A stretch of 64,000 nucleotides of DNA from the NCBI GenBank assembly GCA_946122785.1, contig CAMGYJ010000004.1:10004150-10068149 (forward strand), in the 5' to 3' direction. Shown piece after piece: positions 33,489-45,250 of this stretch (position 1 is its first letter; every line of letters begins with the position of its first letter). Below the pieces are notes generated by a model. That model was not told where the DNA came from. It was given only the letters and a program-made list of their open reading frames with translations, and did no database searches. The translations under genes were made by a program, and so were the position numbers. Origin of the DNA: Linum tenue (lineage: Eukaryota > Streptophyta > Magnoliopsida > Malpighiales > Linaceae).

Positions 33489-34430
33489 GACACCATGGCA
33501 GAGTTCTATCATACTGATTATGACAGATGGATGCAATCAAATATAATGAAGAAGAATCAAGGGAATTGGATGGGTAAGTGGGGAAGCTTTTTTGCCCTAC
33601 TGACATGGTACATCTGGAAGTGTCGCAATGACAATGCCTTCAAAGGTATCAAGCTGTCCCCATCAACTTTCAACAATTACATTCTCGCCAAAGCTCAGGA
33701 TTGGGCAAAAGCGTGGGGGACAACCAGCCTTAAACAACACCCCCTATCCATGGTAAACAAAACTGAAGCTCTTATTGGATGGACTACACCAAAACAGAGA
33801 TGGTGGAAACTAAATACAGATGTGACTGCTCAAAGCAACCAAGGACTGATCTCGGCGGGAGGGGCCCTTCGCAACTGTTATGGCGACTGGCTTGGCGGTT
33901 TCTGTAGCAGAATCGGGAATGGATCGTCACTCAAGGCTGAATTATGGGGGATTCTTCAGGGTCTTCAGCTGGCATGGCGGAAAGGGGCAGAATTCCTGAT
34001 TCTAGAATCCGATTCTCAATTGGTCCTTCATCTAATACATAAACGCAACGACCCCATACATCCATATGCGACTATCATAGGCCTGATTCGCCGATTGCTT
34101 GGACAAGGCTGGGTGGTTCAGATGGTTCATACGTACAGAGAGGGGAATAGAGTCGCGGACTAGCTCTCGAAGCACAGTCTCGTCTATCCCTTCGGTACGC
34201 ATGAACTTGATGATCCACAACAAATTTGGCTCACATATTGCAGGAAGATGTTTACGGAGTTAGCTTTCCCCGCCAAATTGTGATACCTCAAAGCTCGGAC
34301 GCCTGACACACTTGTGCCTCCTGTTTTTGGATTGATCCATCTAATTTTCTTTTTTGCATCCTCTGTTTTCGACTCTATAGTAGCTGTTTGCTTACCCTTT
34401 GGCTGATCTAGCCTCCATTTAATAAAAAAA
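33489..34430 (+). pseudogene. LINE ORF2 C-terminal RNase H domain and 3' end
   Basis: The 222-codon frame contains TWYIWKCRNDNAFKG, then an RNase H (RVT_3-type) domain with KLNTDVTAQ, GGALRNCYGDWLGGF, LKAELWGILQGLQLAW and ILESDSQLVLHLI. A stop at 34161-34163 interrupts the conserved NRVAD|LSKHS, and the frame then continues for about 30 codons. The LINE ends near 34430 with a short A-rich tail (AATAAAAAAAATG). Confidence 0.85.
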
Positions 34431-34616
34431 ATGTACCCAAAATCAAAAATAGCTCCACTATAAAATTAAAACTCCCGCCAGCAGCCCACAGGTTAAATCG
34501 TAACAATTGGTAGCGGGCCACGAACGGGAACGGTAGCAGAAAAACCCTAGTCACTTAGATTTTTTCCTGCTCCCCAAAACGCTCTGGTTGCCAGCTTAAT
34601 TATCGTCCTGTCATGT
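34431..34616. other. Short spacer, no gene
   Basis: Spacer between the LINE 3' end and the family 2 relic. Nothing recognised. Confidence 0.4.
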
Positions 34617-35215
34617 ACGTAATTCATCATCTCCTTTGATCTGGTGCTTTGACAAACACACATATATGATCTAACTTATGTTTCTGTCGGATTTGAATGA
34701 AGCGAGAACAAATCCACTGTATGGGGCGGATACATGAGGGTTTAGGGGTGTCCCGGGACACCCCTAAAATTTGGGAATACGATTATTTAACCCCCGGTAA
34801 TAGTTTTGTATGGATAAAAAAATTATAATTAGTGATTCAGAACACCCCTACAACGATAATTTTATCCTCAGTAGTAGTTTGCGTATACTTAAAAAAAATA
34901 AGCGATAGACTGTGTTATTCAAACTTAGGATATACTATATTTTTTAAACATTGTCATCCATTAAGTTGCAACTCATTTGTTGTTCTATTATCTAGTAGGA
35001 TATACAGATTTGTTGAGCAATTTACCAAGTCTATTTTTTATTTTATTTCATAATATAAAAACACGTCGTGGCCTTATGTTAAAATTTGTACTAGTCCGAT
35101 ATTTTTTTATTTATGAATTATTTATTTTATTTTAATTTTTTTTGAAGAGGACACCCCTATTAAAAATTTCTAGATCCGCCACATAATGTGGGGAATGCTA
35201 CCGCTCCGGATGTTA
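34617..35215 (+). pseudogene. Relic of family 2 peptide gene (copy B), split by a MITE
   Basis: TTCATCATCTCCTTTGAT near 34630 matches the signal-peptide exon, and CTGTCGGATTTGAATGAAGC at 34684 matches exon 2 (LSDLNEARTNPLYG). The match stops at about 34722 and resumes at 35184 with GTGGGGAATGCTACCGCTCC, equivalent to the GNGTAP region of copy A. After about 35215 homology ends, before any of the Cys-rich part. It is non-functional. Confidence 0.75.
34723..35183. mobile_element. MITE (hAT-like) inside the family 2 relic
   Basis: The insert begins GGGGCGGATACATGAGG and ends in CTAGATCCGCCACA, giving inverted ends GGCGGAT plus a shared AGGGGTGTCC a little further in. About 460 bp long, AT-rich, no ORF. 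The GGCGGATC-type terminus is common in plant hAT MITEs. I could not find a clean 8-bp target duplication, so the exact ends are uncertain by several bases. Confidence 0.6.
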
Positions 35216-36734
35216 CACAGAAATGGATCACGTTGGATTTATTTCATCTTAACTAATACTATTTTTCACTTTTTTATAATGGTATAAAATATAAATGAAA
35301 GAAAATTATGTTTTATAGAAAAAGAATAATATATGATAAGTGTTTATGCCATCTCGCTCAGGACACGAACAATGATATTTGTTGGTGTGGGGCTGACTCA
35401 CGATCTGTTCGTCTGATCTCGTCGGGAGGGAAGAAACCTGTGAAAGAGCCGGGGATGCCCCCGGATTAAGCTCCGACAATCAAGTTAGTTTCAGTTTAGC
35501 ATGAGTTGAGAGAATATTGTTGAGAGATAAAGTGTAGAGAGATAGTGAAAAGTGGAAAGTCAGGAGAGAGAAGAAGTAATTTCCTTTGGAGAGCTTTAAG
35601 CCCTTATATACCTGTAGCGGGTATCGAGCGTCGCGCATCGCCGATTGTGCGCCCTACTACTTAGTCTGTGCACGGAGTATTTAGTAACACCCCCAACAAT
35701 TGCCCCCCAAGCTGGTGGTGAGTTTTAACTCACCTCTAGCTTAATATATTTTTTAAAAAATCTTGGCCGATATCTTGGGTAGGAGCCCTATGTACCCCTA
35801 ATTGCTCCCCAGGTGGTGGCGCGTTTAGCTGATGCGGTGCCAGCTTCATGTGTCTTGCCCCCATGTTCGTGATTTCATTAAGGCATTGAGCACTCTTCTA
35901 TTGGAATTCTTCAAGGCATTGAGCGCTCTCCTATTAGAGTTCTTCAAGCGCACACAAGTGTGCACTCTTTCATTGGTCTTGTGATAGCCGCACGATTACA
36001 TTACGGGGTTACCGCGCACGTTTAGTGCCCTTTATTGGAGATAGAGGTAGTTGAACTTCTCATATTGTAGATTTACCAATGATCTTATCGAAGTCTTATT
36101 TGTGTGCTTTCAGTCGAGTCTTACATGAATGGAGGTAGTCGAGCGCTCCCATTTTGTAGATTCACCAATGCTCTTATCGAAGTCTTATTTGTGTACTTTC
36201 AGTCGTGTCTTACATGAATGGAGGTAGTCGAGCGCTCCCATATTTGTAGATTCCCCAAGGAGTTGTGCGCTCTCCTCGTCGGGGTTTATGTACCCTTAGT
36301 TTGGAGTCTTCAAGGCGTCGAGTGCTTGGTGAGAGCATGGCATTGACTAGTCGAAGCACGGGCCGTGATTATTAGCCCTCGCCCATTGTAGATTCTTCAT
36401 GACGTTTCTGATCGAAGAACGGGCCGTGATCATATGTCGTTTGGTGAGGGCATTGCATTGACTAGTCGAGGCACGGGCCGTGATTATTAGCCCTCACCCA
36501 TTGTAGATTATTCATGGCATAAACTAGTCGAGGCATGGGCCGTGATCATGTGTCGCTTGATTGAGTTTCTAATCCCATGTTGTTTGGTACATCTTGATCT
36601 CCATTAGCGCTCATGAAAGTACAATATTTAAAAAATTCAATACAAATTTAAGAGGGATGGGATACTTAGCTTAATGTTGGAGACGCGGAGCTTTAAAATA
36701 GCGCGCTGCACCTATGAATCACAACGAAAGTTTG
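35216..36734. other. Transposon-derived non-coding DNA with internal repeats
   Basis: From about 35360 the sequence looks like LTR or leader DNA of a retroelement (a stretch of GCCCCCCAAGCTGGTGG near 35701). At 36064-36260 a segment of about 90 bp with TGTAGAT and CTTATCGAAGTCTTATTTG is tandemly repeated. At 36330-36560 a second set repeats with CGGGCCGTGAT. No coding frame is credible. It could belong to the gypsy-type gene remnant at 40.4-42.1 kb, but I cannot show that. Confidence 0.4.
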
Positions 36735-37027
36735 TAGCCTACTGGTTGCCTTGCTTGTCTTCTAGAGGATTGACGTGGGTTCAAGTATTCGCTGTGAGAA
36801 TATTATTTTTGAAGAATTTCGTGTCTGTTGGGCCAGAAGCGGCGCGTGCCGCGAGTTTGGATTTGTCGGCCCATGTGCCACTGGTCGCACCCGAGCGGAT
36901 GTTGAAGGCGGGATCAGGTGACGCGGCTTTATAAAATGAAAGCGCCGCGACTTGACTATTAGGATAGACATTGTAGCATACTGGTTTGTGCACATCTATT
37001 TTGTAGTCATGACGTGGGTTCGAATCC
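36735..37027 (+). repeat. Two tRNA-like (SINE head) segments in an imperfect tandem repeat
   Basis: TAGCATACTGG at 36974-36984 resembles a pol III A box and GGTTCGAATCC at 37017-37027 is a perfect B box; the gap is 32 bp, as in tRNAs. A related pair (TAGCCTACTGG at 36735-36745 and GGTTCAAGTAT at 36778) lies 239 bp upstream with the same gap. The repeat unit also contains GGATCAGGTGACGCG. This fits tRNA-derived SINE heads or tRNA relics. I did not find a full cloverleaf. Confidence 0.45.
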
Positions 37028-37289
37028 ATGTAAGAGCATTTATTTTGAATGTTTGTTGTAGTTGAAGCTCGTAAGGCGTGGGCGCGTGGCGGGCCGCGAG
37101 CTGAAGTTGGGCTGGATCAGGTGACGCGAGTTCAAGTTGGAGCTCGAAGGGAGAGTGGGTAAAAGAAGTAACTTGGAACTTCCCCACTTGTAAGAAGCAG
37201 TGTGAGAGCCACTAATGAATAGTAACATACAACCTTGGTTTTTATATATTAATTAATTAATAATTAATTTTATATATGAATGTCATATA

Positions 37290-37335
37290 TAATGAAAAGC
37301 TAGAGACGTACATCGAGTCAGACAGGACTCCTAAG
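37290..37335. repeat. Peptide-unit flank, left part, cut by nested hAT elements
   Basis: ACATCGAGTCAGACAGGACTCCTAAG matches 12265-12290 of unit 1. Homology continues at 39058 beyond the nested insertions, so the flank was split. Confidence 0.7.
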
Positions 37336-37584
37336 TAGGGGTGGGCATCGGTCCGGTCCGAACCAAATCAGACCAATTTCAAAGAATTGCGGTCCAATAG
37401 TGAAACATAACTTAGGACCAAAGATCAGACCAAGTGCATTCGGTCCATTTTGGTCCGGTCCAAATGTAAATTCGGTCAAGCTTTCTTCAGTATTTATAAA
37501 TTTAATGAGATCAAGACCGGACCATATTATATTCGACTCGATGTGGTCTGATAAAAACATCGATACGATCCGGTGTGGCCCACC

Positions 37585-39045
37585 TAGAGGTGGCAATTCT
37601 CAATCCAATGCACCAATCCAATCGACCAACCCATTAAAAATATCCACCTAATCCAATCTATTTAATCCAAATCCAATTGGATTGTTGGATTCATGGATTG
37701 ATCTAGGGGTGGAAGTTTGGTTTGTGGATTGTGGGTAACCCGCAAACCGCACCAAACCACACACTTTGTGGATACCCATACCCACAATTTGTGGATAGTG
37801 GGCTGGGTGTGGGTAGCAAATATTGAGTTTTGTGGTTAGTGGTTAACCACTACCGACAACAGTTTACCCACAAAATCCACATTAACCACATTAGTTATAT
37901 TTATTTCTTGAAAATACTTTATAACCCTTATTAACCACATTAGTTATATTAGTTTGTGAAACTTGGAAGACTAAGAATTAAAGTAGCTACCAAAATCAAA
38001 TACGCATTTTATTCTTTAAAACCAAAGCAAGTCAATACGCAATGTTCATGTGAGATACTTTTATCAAATATGCATTGTCTGTGTGGTATTTTTTTATTTT
38101 ATAACAAAATCAAGTCCATAGATATAGTCAGATAAATTAATCGATTCGTTAAAAGAGTGGAATAATCGATAAATATTAGTCTGAAATCCAAACTCATCTC
38201 CATTTTTCCACGAACTCACGAACAACACAACATGCAACCAGCTACCAACAATACAATACTATAATCTAAAGTGGAGAATAATCGATTCATTAAAAGTGGG
38301 CGCCTCCACTTATCGAGCCACTTTTGTGTTTTGTTGTTGTTGCCATCGAAGGAGCCATGACATGCAATGATGTTTGTCTGGTAACAAGTCACTCCGCCTC
38401 TCCGTTATCTTCAAACCTCTTTCCAAATCCATCTATTCTGAATTTACACTAACTAATTTATTGTATTCGAGATTTATAATTTATTTAACACTTAATTAAC
38501 TTTCTTTTATGTATGTTTTTGTTTTTGTTTGAGAAGAAACACAACATCACAATTTAATTACCATATTATTATATTTAATGTGAAATTTTTGTGGGTATCC
38601 ACAACCAACCCGCAGCAGGTAGTGGTTAACCACTACCTCCTGCGGGGCGTGTTGTGGATAGCATAATTCTATATTTGTGGGTTTGGTTACCCGCAAAATG
38701 TGGGGCGGGTAACCACACCCACCCCAATTTCCATCCCTAGATTGATCCATGGATCCAAATGACAAATTACGGTTTGGTACATATACTTTTTATATTTTAC
38801 ATTTTGATACTCAAAATTTAATTTTTATACGAAAAATATCATTGGAATATTACGTTTTGGTAACTAAATTTTTTCATTATGACATTCTAGTACCTATACT
38901 TTTCACATTTTACATATTGATCCTTGGTTGAGGATGTCATTTGGATTCTTAGATAATCCACCAATCCACTTGATCCAATCCATTGAATCCAATCCATTTG
39001 ATCCATGAATCCACCAATCCATGGATCAATCCATTTGCCACCTCT
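37585..39045. mobile_element. Second hAT-type element nested in the first
   Basis: It begins TAGAGGTGGCAA and ends TTGCCACCTCT. The flanking 8 bp are GGCCCACC on both sides (37577-37584 and 39046-39053), a perfect target duplication. Both flanks lie inside the outer element, so it is younger. Its body contains CCAATCCA-type repeats and a further nested element; an ATCCAAATGAC/GTCATTTGGAT inverted repeat bounds another small insert at about 38754-38953. Confidence 0.85.
37704..38739. mobile_element. Third hAT-type element nested in the second
   Basis: It begins TAGGGGTGGAAGTTTGG and ends CCAATTTCCATCCCTA. Flanks are GATTGATC at 37696-37703 and 38740-38747, a perfect 8-bp duplication. The interior is AT-rich with GTGGATACCC-type motifs near both ends and has no ORF. 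It is the youngest of the three. Confidence 0.87.
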
Positions 39046-39057
39046 GGCCCACCCCTA

Positions 39058-40180
39058 CTCCTAAATCCCAAGTTATTCCTTCATTGAATGCAGGATTTTC
39101 AACATCAAAGCGAGGGCAATGATATTCCCATGCAGTGTTTACTTTGCCGAGGGATCCACATCCCCAATGTTTTTACTTTTAGGCAACTTTGTGTTCTTAT
39201 ATTTTCATTGATAAATATTGCCCAAGTGGCAGATTAGTGGAACGTCCTTAAATTATGCATATATTTGTCTTGTTTGGTGCCTGAGACGGATGCATAGGAT
39301 ACCTAAAAATATTGATGCTGGCGTGTACACACTATACTGTCGGTTTCCGGTTAAATACACCCTAAACCTTCAAAAGCTCAGTTTGTCCCTGCGTGAACTT
39401 TTGCAGAAGCAGCTTCTGGCTGGAGCTTATAGAGAAGTACTTTTCAAAAAAAGCAGTTGAGTGTTTGGCTGAAAAACTATTAGAAGTTCTTTTTAATATG
39501 AGAGTTTATGTAAAATGACTATAAAGGATTTAGAATATAAAATATGAATAAAAACTATAAACAATAAAAAGTAGTCAATATGGATCTTGTTAGATTTCTT
39601 TTATATTAAATAATATTATTTTATAATTTTTTTTATAATAATTGAAATGAAATAAAATTATATTTTCTGAAATAAGATTAAAATATGATAAGGATAATCT
39701 TGTATTTTCAAAACATCATTTCGTAGAAGCTCCAAATCGGAGCTTCATTTTTTATGTTATACAAAAGCGCTTTTCAGCTTTTCAAAAGCCGAGCTTTTAG
39801 AGGTGTTTGGCCCCGCTTAAGCTTTTAAATCCGAAAAGCACTTCTAAAAGCCGGGCCAAACATAGGGAATATTAAAAAAAAGTTCATTATTGGACAATCG
39901 ACCAACAATGATTGGTCTAGTTGTAATAACTAATACCACTAGTTTTAAATTTGGAGGTCTCAAGTTCGAATCACTTAAATAATATCTAAGCCAGTTAACC
40001 TGTATATCACGCTTATAAGAAAAGTTCACACGACATTTAAGACACAAAAAGCAACGAACCATGAAAATAGAAGGAAGAACTAACATGCATGAAACACTTT
40101 CATCGACTCCAGCGAAACTAAGAAGATCGTCTTATGGACAACTTACGCAAATTAATTGGTTGATTTAGATAATTACTTAG
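39058..40180. repeat. Shared peptide-gene spacer (unit 3), no gene
   Basis: ATTCCCATGCAGTGTTTAC at about 39124 and CTAAGAAGATCGTCTTATGG at about 40113 match the spacer of unit 1 and unit 5. At about 39350-39870 it is interrupted by a MITE with GCTTTTCAAAAGC and AAAAGCACTTCTAAAAGC ends. Neither peptide gene survives beside it; the family 2 tail may be the relic at 45.05 kb. Confidence 0.7.
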
Positions 40181-40369
40181 GTGGGAATTCTGTGGTGCAG
40201 TGACTGCCCTTGTGCCGCCACTTTATTCTAATCGGTTAAGGTGGTTGAGTTGGTGATTCATCAGACAACTTACTATTCTGCAGAAGACCAAGCCACTCAA
40301 TGGCCTCAGCCCCTGCCACCTTGCCCTCGATCTGAATGCTCTTGTCCACTTCCGCTTTCAACGTAGCGG

Positions 40370-42135
40370 TGTCATTGGCCCACTCTTGTTGGGCGTAGAA
40401 TGTTGCCAGCAAACCCTACACAAAGGAACAAACCCGCCACATGCTTTAAAGAAGAAGAAGAAGAAGAAGAAGAAGAAGAAGAAGAAGAAGAAGAAGAAGA
40501 AGAAGAAGAAGGAAAAAGAGAAGCAGAATACAAGTTGAACATCGCGCCCACACGTAAAATGCCACTCACCGCAAAGTGGATCTGCACAAGGTAGTGGAGT
40601 GGGTCGGTGTTCTCCATCCACAGAGGAATGCTCAAGGACAATGTGGCAGTCAAAGGCGATGCGGCAGCAGAATGAACACGCACGTCTCGAAAGTGGGTGG
40701 AAACAAGCGTTTCGAACCCAGGCATATCTTGTAGCGTCTGTTGCACAGCGTGCCCAGACGAACCACCAGCGACCGCTTTATCTGGCAGTGGAGGCTTGCC
40801 CACTCGAAACTCCTTGTCTTTAACTTTTCGCGTCACCTTCTCTGTAGCGTGAGCAACCTTGCTCGCTCGCTCCGCCGCCACAGGACGATCCGCTTCCTTC
40901 CTCTTCTTTTCTGCGCGGGGCTTCACAATATCATCCAAAGACATCATGCTCGCCACGGTCGAGTAGGCAACGCCTGCAACAATAAGTAGCAAGAAGTCCG
41001 TTAATACTACAGAATACACAGACAAAAGAAGGAACTAACCATCGTTAAACAACTCTGCCAGACGAACCGCGCAGACTCCTTTGTGATAGAGGTCAATCTT
41101 CTCCTTGAGAAGCATTTCATATTCATCCTCCAAGCGGTCATAAGCACCCACATCCGACTCAAACCCCTTCACGCTGCCATCCTTCCAAACAGTTGGCTAG
41201 TCAACATGTTCGCTAGCCCACTCCCCGGAAGTAGGATTCACAAAGAAGAACTGCTCAAACTAGTTCTTGTCAAGCTTGGGCGAGCCATAGACATACTTGT
41301 CAGGCCTCTTGTCGCACCGCTTTAGCGACAAACAATCGCTCTTACTCTTCTCCGTTGGGGCCTTCATCTTGTAGAATTTTCGAAACAAGCCATAAGTCGG
41401 CGTCAAGCCTCACCGCTTGCATACAAGTCGGAACATAGACGCGTGCATCATTACGGACGGCGACAGGCGAGAGATTGAGCACTTCAGCATCCGAAGTAGG
41501 GCACACACTAGCGGGTCCACCAGGAACTTAAACCCCATTCGCAAGTACTTAGTATAAATACCAAACCACCCAGGGGGGCAGTTCCCAATTCGGCTCCTCG
41601 CGGACGGTACCGCATACTTCCAAGAGGGGGGCAACCCCAACCCACGCACAATCTCCTCAACCTCTCTCCGCCCGTACACAGAGATATGGTCCGGGCCGCG
41701 CACCAAATTATCGCTAGGGAAGGGATGAGGGTCGAACATCTCCGCCCAGTCCAAAACCGTGTATTGAGTGTTGATGTAGCGCGGACCCAACTGACTCATG
41801 ACCTTGGAAACGCGAGGAATGGCAATGGGAACCATCTCGCGAGGCGGGTCACACTCAGTATCCGAAATCTCCACCGCCCCGCCAGAAGATGACGAGACAC
41901 CGCCGGCGACGTCTCGAAGGATGATCAACACTCCCCTAGCTCCCAAACTTGACCCACCGGCTTCGCCGGCATCTGCATAGGCGTGAAGGAAATCACGACC
42001 GGCGTCGACGTCATACAACGACGTCGATGGAACTCCGCCACTTCCCTCGTCTTTAGAAGCCCGCAATTCCAGCGATGGATCAGTAGAAATATGAGAGGAA
42101 GGAGAAAGATTACCTTCTTCGCCGAAAACGGACAT
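40370..42135 (-). pseudogene. Putative gypsy-type transposon protein (PF04195-like), degenerate
   Basis: The first frame (42135-41410, 241 codons) ends with PPGWFGIYTKYLRMGFKFL and a helical tail, the pattern of the plant 'putative gypsy type transposon' domain. The next segment (41410-41040) continues in another frame with two stops (GLFRKFYKMKAPTEKSKS, KYVYGSPKLDKN). After an intron-like gap, 40977-40372 gives a Lys-rich region. A GAA/TTC microsatellite creates an artificial poly-Ser stretch. No RT or integrase follows on this strand. Confidence 0.6.
40451..40511. repeat. (GAA)n microsatellite
   Basis: About 20 uninterrupted GAA units. It lies in the degenerate gypsy-type gene and on the minus strand reads as poly-Ser in one frame. 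Confidence 0.95.
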
Positions 42136-42169
42136 CCCTATTCAAGTCGTCTGTCTTTGATGTTTAAAT

Positions 42170-45046
42170 AAAATATGCTTGGTAAACAATCTGTTGGTCT
42201 TTCTGCAAAACATTCATGTACTAGTTGTGCTTAAGCATGATAAACATGATTCAGACTTAGTTTGATCGTATTGTAAAACTCATTAGATTTGATCCTGGTG
42301 GTGAATTTAGCTCGCATCCTTTGCATGAAATCTATAAGTCTCGTGATATTCTCAGTCAAATGTCGTGCCTCGGAGTATCTCATCAATGGCCTGGTTGAGC
42401 TAAAAAATTGACATGTTGTCAAGCTCACTCGTGCCATTCTGCTTGCATCTACGTACCTAGTCGTTTTGCATGAAGCAGTTACTATTGCAGTGACGCTAAT
42501 AAATTACCAGGTCACCCCCAATTTACAAAATCAGAGTCCCTTTTTTGCTTTGTACTCGCGTCACCCAGATTACTCACGATTGCGAGTTTTTGGGTATCTC
42601 TATTTTGTTTTGTTACCTAAGCGTGAACGCACGAAACTGACCTCTAAGACAACACTGTGCACATTTCTAGGGTATAGTGACGTTCACAAAGGGTATCTTT
42701 GTTGCGATCTTTCACCTCAACGTATTCGAATTGCATGTACTGTTGTGTTCTTTGAACATCTCATGTTCTATTCTACGGAAGCTAGTCAGTCGAGTCTCCC
42801 TTTCCTATGTCCACATTACCTGTTTTTGATGATGATCTTGATGTGCTCTCACCCAAAGATCCACCATCTGATGATGATTTGTCTTCCGCTCCCACTCCTC
42901 TCAGCACCTCCAACACGCATACTAGTAGCGCCTCAGCTTCATCTTCAGCTGCCACTTCTTCTAGCACCTACAGAATGCACACCAGCAGTTCGTCAACCTC
43001 TACGTCCTCATCTAGTCCAGCGAAAGCATGCCTCCTCCTGTACGATGTTCTCTACGGGCGATGAAGGGAGTCCCTCATCCGCAACATGAGGATTACGTTG
43101 CTCACAGGCTGGGAAACTATATCGTGCCCACTCGCTTCAACCAAGCTCGCGGAAATCGAGTATGGGACAACACGATGAATGGAAGATCCGCAACATGAGG
43201 ATTACGTTGCTCACATAGTGGGAAACTATATCGTGCCCACTCGCTTCAACCAAGCTCGCGGAAATCGGGTATGGAACAACGCGATGAATGGAGAATTTGC
43301 TGCTTATGATTGGATGTAGATGGGTCTACAACATCAAGCTCCTTTCTTATGGATCTCTTGAATGGCACAAAGCCTGGCTAGTGGCACTTGGCTATACACA
43401 GGAGCATAGCGTGGATTATAATGAAACCTTTGCTCTTCTCGCCAAGATGTCCACCGTTCGGTACTCTCCTCTACGTGGCTGCTCTACAGAATTGGAAGCA
43501 TCTGCAAATGGATGTTAAGAATGCCTTCCTCCATGGCGACTTGGAGGAAGTTATTTACATGTAGAGACCTCCGGGATACACCATCGGGCGTCCTAATCAA
43601 GTCTACCTTCTGCACCAATCACTCTACGGGCTTAAGCAAGCTCCTAGAGCTTGCTTTGATAAATTTCAGTCTACTATCTGCAGTCTTGGTCTACAACAGA
43701 GCTTGAACGGTCCCTCTTTTCACCAAGGTAACTTCGGATGGAATTGTGGTTCTTTTTCTTTACGTTGATGATATGATTATCACATTATCTGACACTAGAG
43801 TAATCCGTCACCTTCAAGATGGACTCAAGTCAGCTTTTCGTATCAAGGATTTGGGAGAACTATCTTATTTTTTGGGATTAGAAGTCAGCCGCACCTCCAA
43901 AGGTATTCTTCTAAGCCAACGTATGTACATCACCGACCTTCTGGGGATTATCAGTTTGACGACGGCAAGCCAGTCAAGACCTCCTATGGAACTCAATTTA
44001 AAGCTGCATCGGGATTCAGGGGATAAACTGAAAGATGGGTCTCAATATCGGAGCATAGTGGGAAGTTTAATTTATTTGTCAACTATTTGTCCTGATATTT
44101 CCTATGCATTGCAGGTAGTTAGTTAGTTTATGACTGATCTGAGGGTTGATCACTTAGCTGCAGTTCATCGTATCTTGAGATATCTGCAGGTACTCACGAT
44201 TGTGACCTTCTTTTTCCTTCGACTAGATCAGCTACTCTTCGAGGATTCTCTGATTCCGCTTTGGCAGGGTGCCTAGAACTCGTCATTCTACTCCGGCTGG
44301 TGTGTTCAGTTCGGTGGATCTTTCATCTCCTTGCGTTGTAAGAAACAGGATAAGGTCCCCAAATCATCGATCCAAGCAGAGTATCATGCATTGTCTGAAG
44401 TCAGTTCAGAATTAGTGTGGCTCCATCATCTTCTTGCAGATCTGGGGGTGTCCTGTCCAACGCTAATAGAGTTACATGTTGACAACACCAGCGCCATCCA
44501 AATAGCTACTAATCATTTTCTCCATGACAGGACAAAGCACATAGAAATTCATGTCCATTACATACGTGATCTGGTATGAGATGTGACTATCATACTTCAT
44601 CATATACAAACTGAGGAACAAGTTGCTGATCTATTCACTAAAGCCTTCCCTACGAGTCTACATTGGTATTTGGGAGACAAATTGATGCTGAGAACTCGAC
44701 ATCAATATGCGGGAGGCTGTTAGCAGATAGTGATTGTTCTGTAATTAGCCCATCTTGTAATTAGTTTAGCCCATACGTATTAATGGTCCATGAAAACACA
44801 TTCACTAGGGAAGCACGTTATATGTAGAGCTTGCCCTAGGAGGCTCGGCCAGCAGAGGTATATAGCTGGAGATAGCTAGCGGTGATGATCATTCCGTTGA
44901 CGTTTGAAACCAGATCTTAGTAAAATCAGTAGCTAAAAGAGCTTTCGCTCTTCCGTCGATTAGTCCTGATTATCCAGGAATACCACATAAATCCGGTGTT
45001 CAATTTCCGATTATGCTTTATTGTTATTCTGATTTGTTTGTCATCA
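42170..45046 (+). mobile_element. Ty1/copia element, 5' truncated, with 3' LTR
   Basis: Integrase C-terminal half (42290-42800: DPGGEFSSHPLHEIYKSR, VFGYLYFVLLPKRERTKL, CTFLGYSDVHKGYLCCD), RT (43288-44126) and RNase H (44331-44579) follow in order in several frames. A polypurine stretch GCGGGAGGC precedes the LTR start TGTTAGCAGATAGTG at 44718; the LTR ends near 45046. No 5' LTR, gag or protease is seen. A 109-bp tandem duplication sits at 43079-43296. It is inserted in family 2 exon 2 (copy D). Confidence 0.82.
43288..44579 (+). pseudogene. Copia reverse transcriptase and RNase H, broken frames
   Basis: RT motifs include [37 protein letters not shown], the catalytic FLYVDDMII (about 43755) and YFLGLEVSRTSKGILLSQRMY. 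RNase H reads SSIQAEYHALSEVSSELVWL and IELHVDNTSAIQIATN. At least three frameshifts or stops separate the parts, so it is not functional. Confidence 0.88.
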
Positions 45047-45250
45047 ATATATGATCAGAACCGCGTGCGTGTTGTCGTTGTAAGGGTCTTGCATAGACAG
45101 AGAAATGGAGGTCTCATTAATGAAATCATTGTGGCTGGTGTCACAAGATTTTTTTTTAATGAATAGATACAGTTCGTTGCTCCTGGATCCCTGGAGAATC
45201 CAATAGTTAAGTGACTTGTTACTCCCGATTAGGAATGCCAACCGGTCAGG
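45047..45250 (+). pseudogene. Relic of family 2 peptide gene (copy D): end of exon 2 and 3'-UTR
   Basis: GATCAGAACCGCGTGCGTGTTGTCGTTG at 45053 matches the end of copy C exon 2, and 45100-45240 matches the 3' flank of copy A (13375-13510). The rest of the gene was removed or displaced by the copia insertion at its left side. Confidence 0.7.

Larger units (their letters stand above)
37336..39057. mobile_element. Outer hAT-type element, 1722 bp
   Basis: It begins TAGGGGTGGGC and ends GCCCACCCCTA, an 11-bp inverted repeat. The flanks are CTCCTAAG (37328-37335) and CTCCTAAA (39058-39065), an 8-bp target duplication with one mismatch. No transposase remains; the interior has been hit by a second element. 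Its own DNA is GGTCCGGTCC-like sequence at 37345-37584. Confidence 0.85.

Noticed and set aside
36961..37030. A functional tRNA gene
   Set aside because: A and B boxes fit, but I could not see a paired acceptor stem or a clear anticodon arm, and a degenerate second copy sits beside it.
40358..41025. Poly-Ser and poly-Phe rich proteins
   Set aside because: The homopolymers come from a (GAA)n microsatellite read in two frames.
42807..43064. Ser/Thr-rich 85-codon protein
   Set aside because: It lies in the linker between copia integrase and RT, which is Ser/Pro-rich in this family and here frameshifted; not a separate gene.
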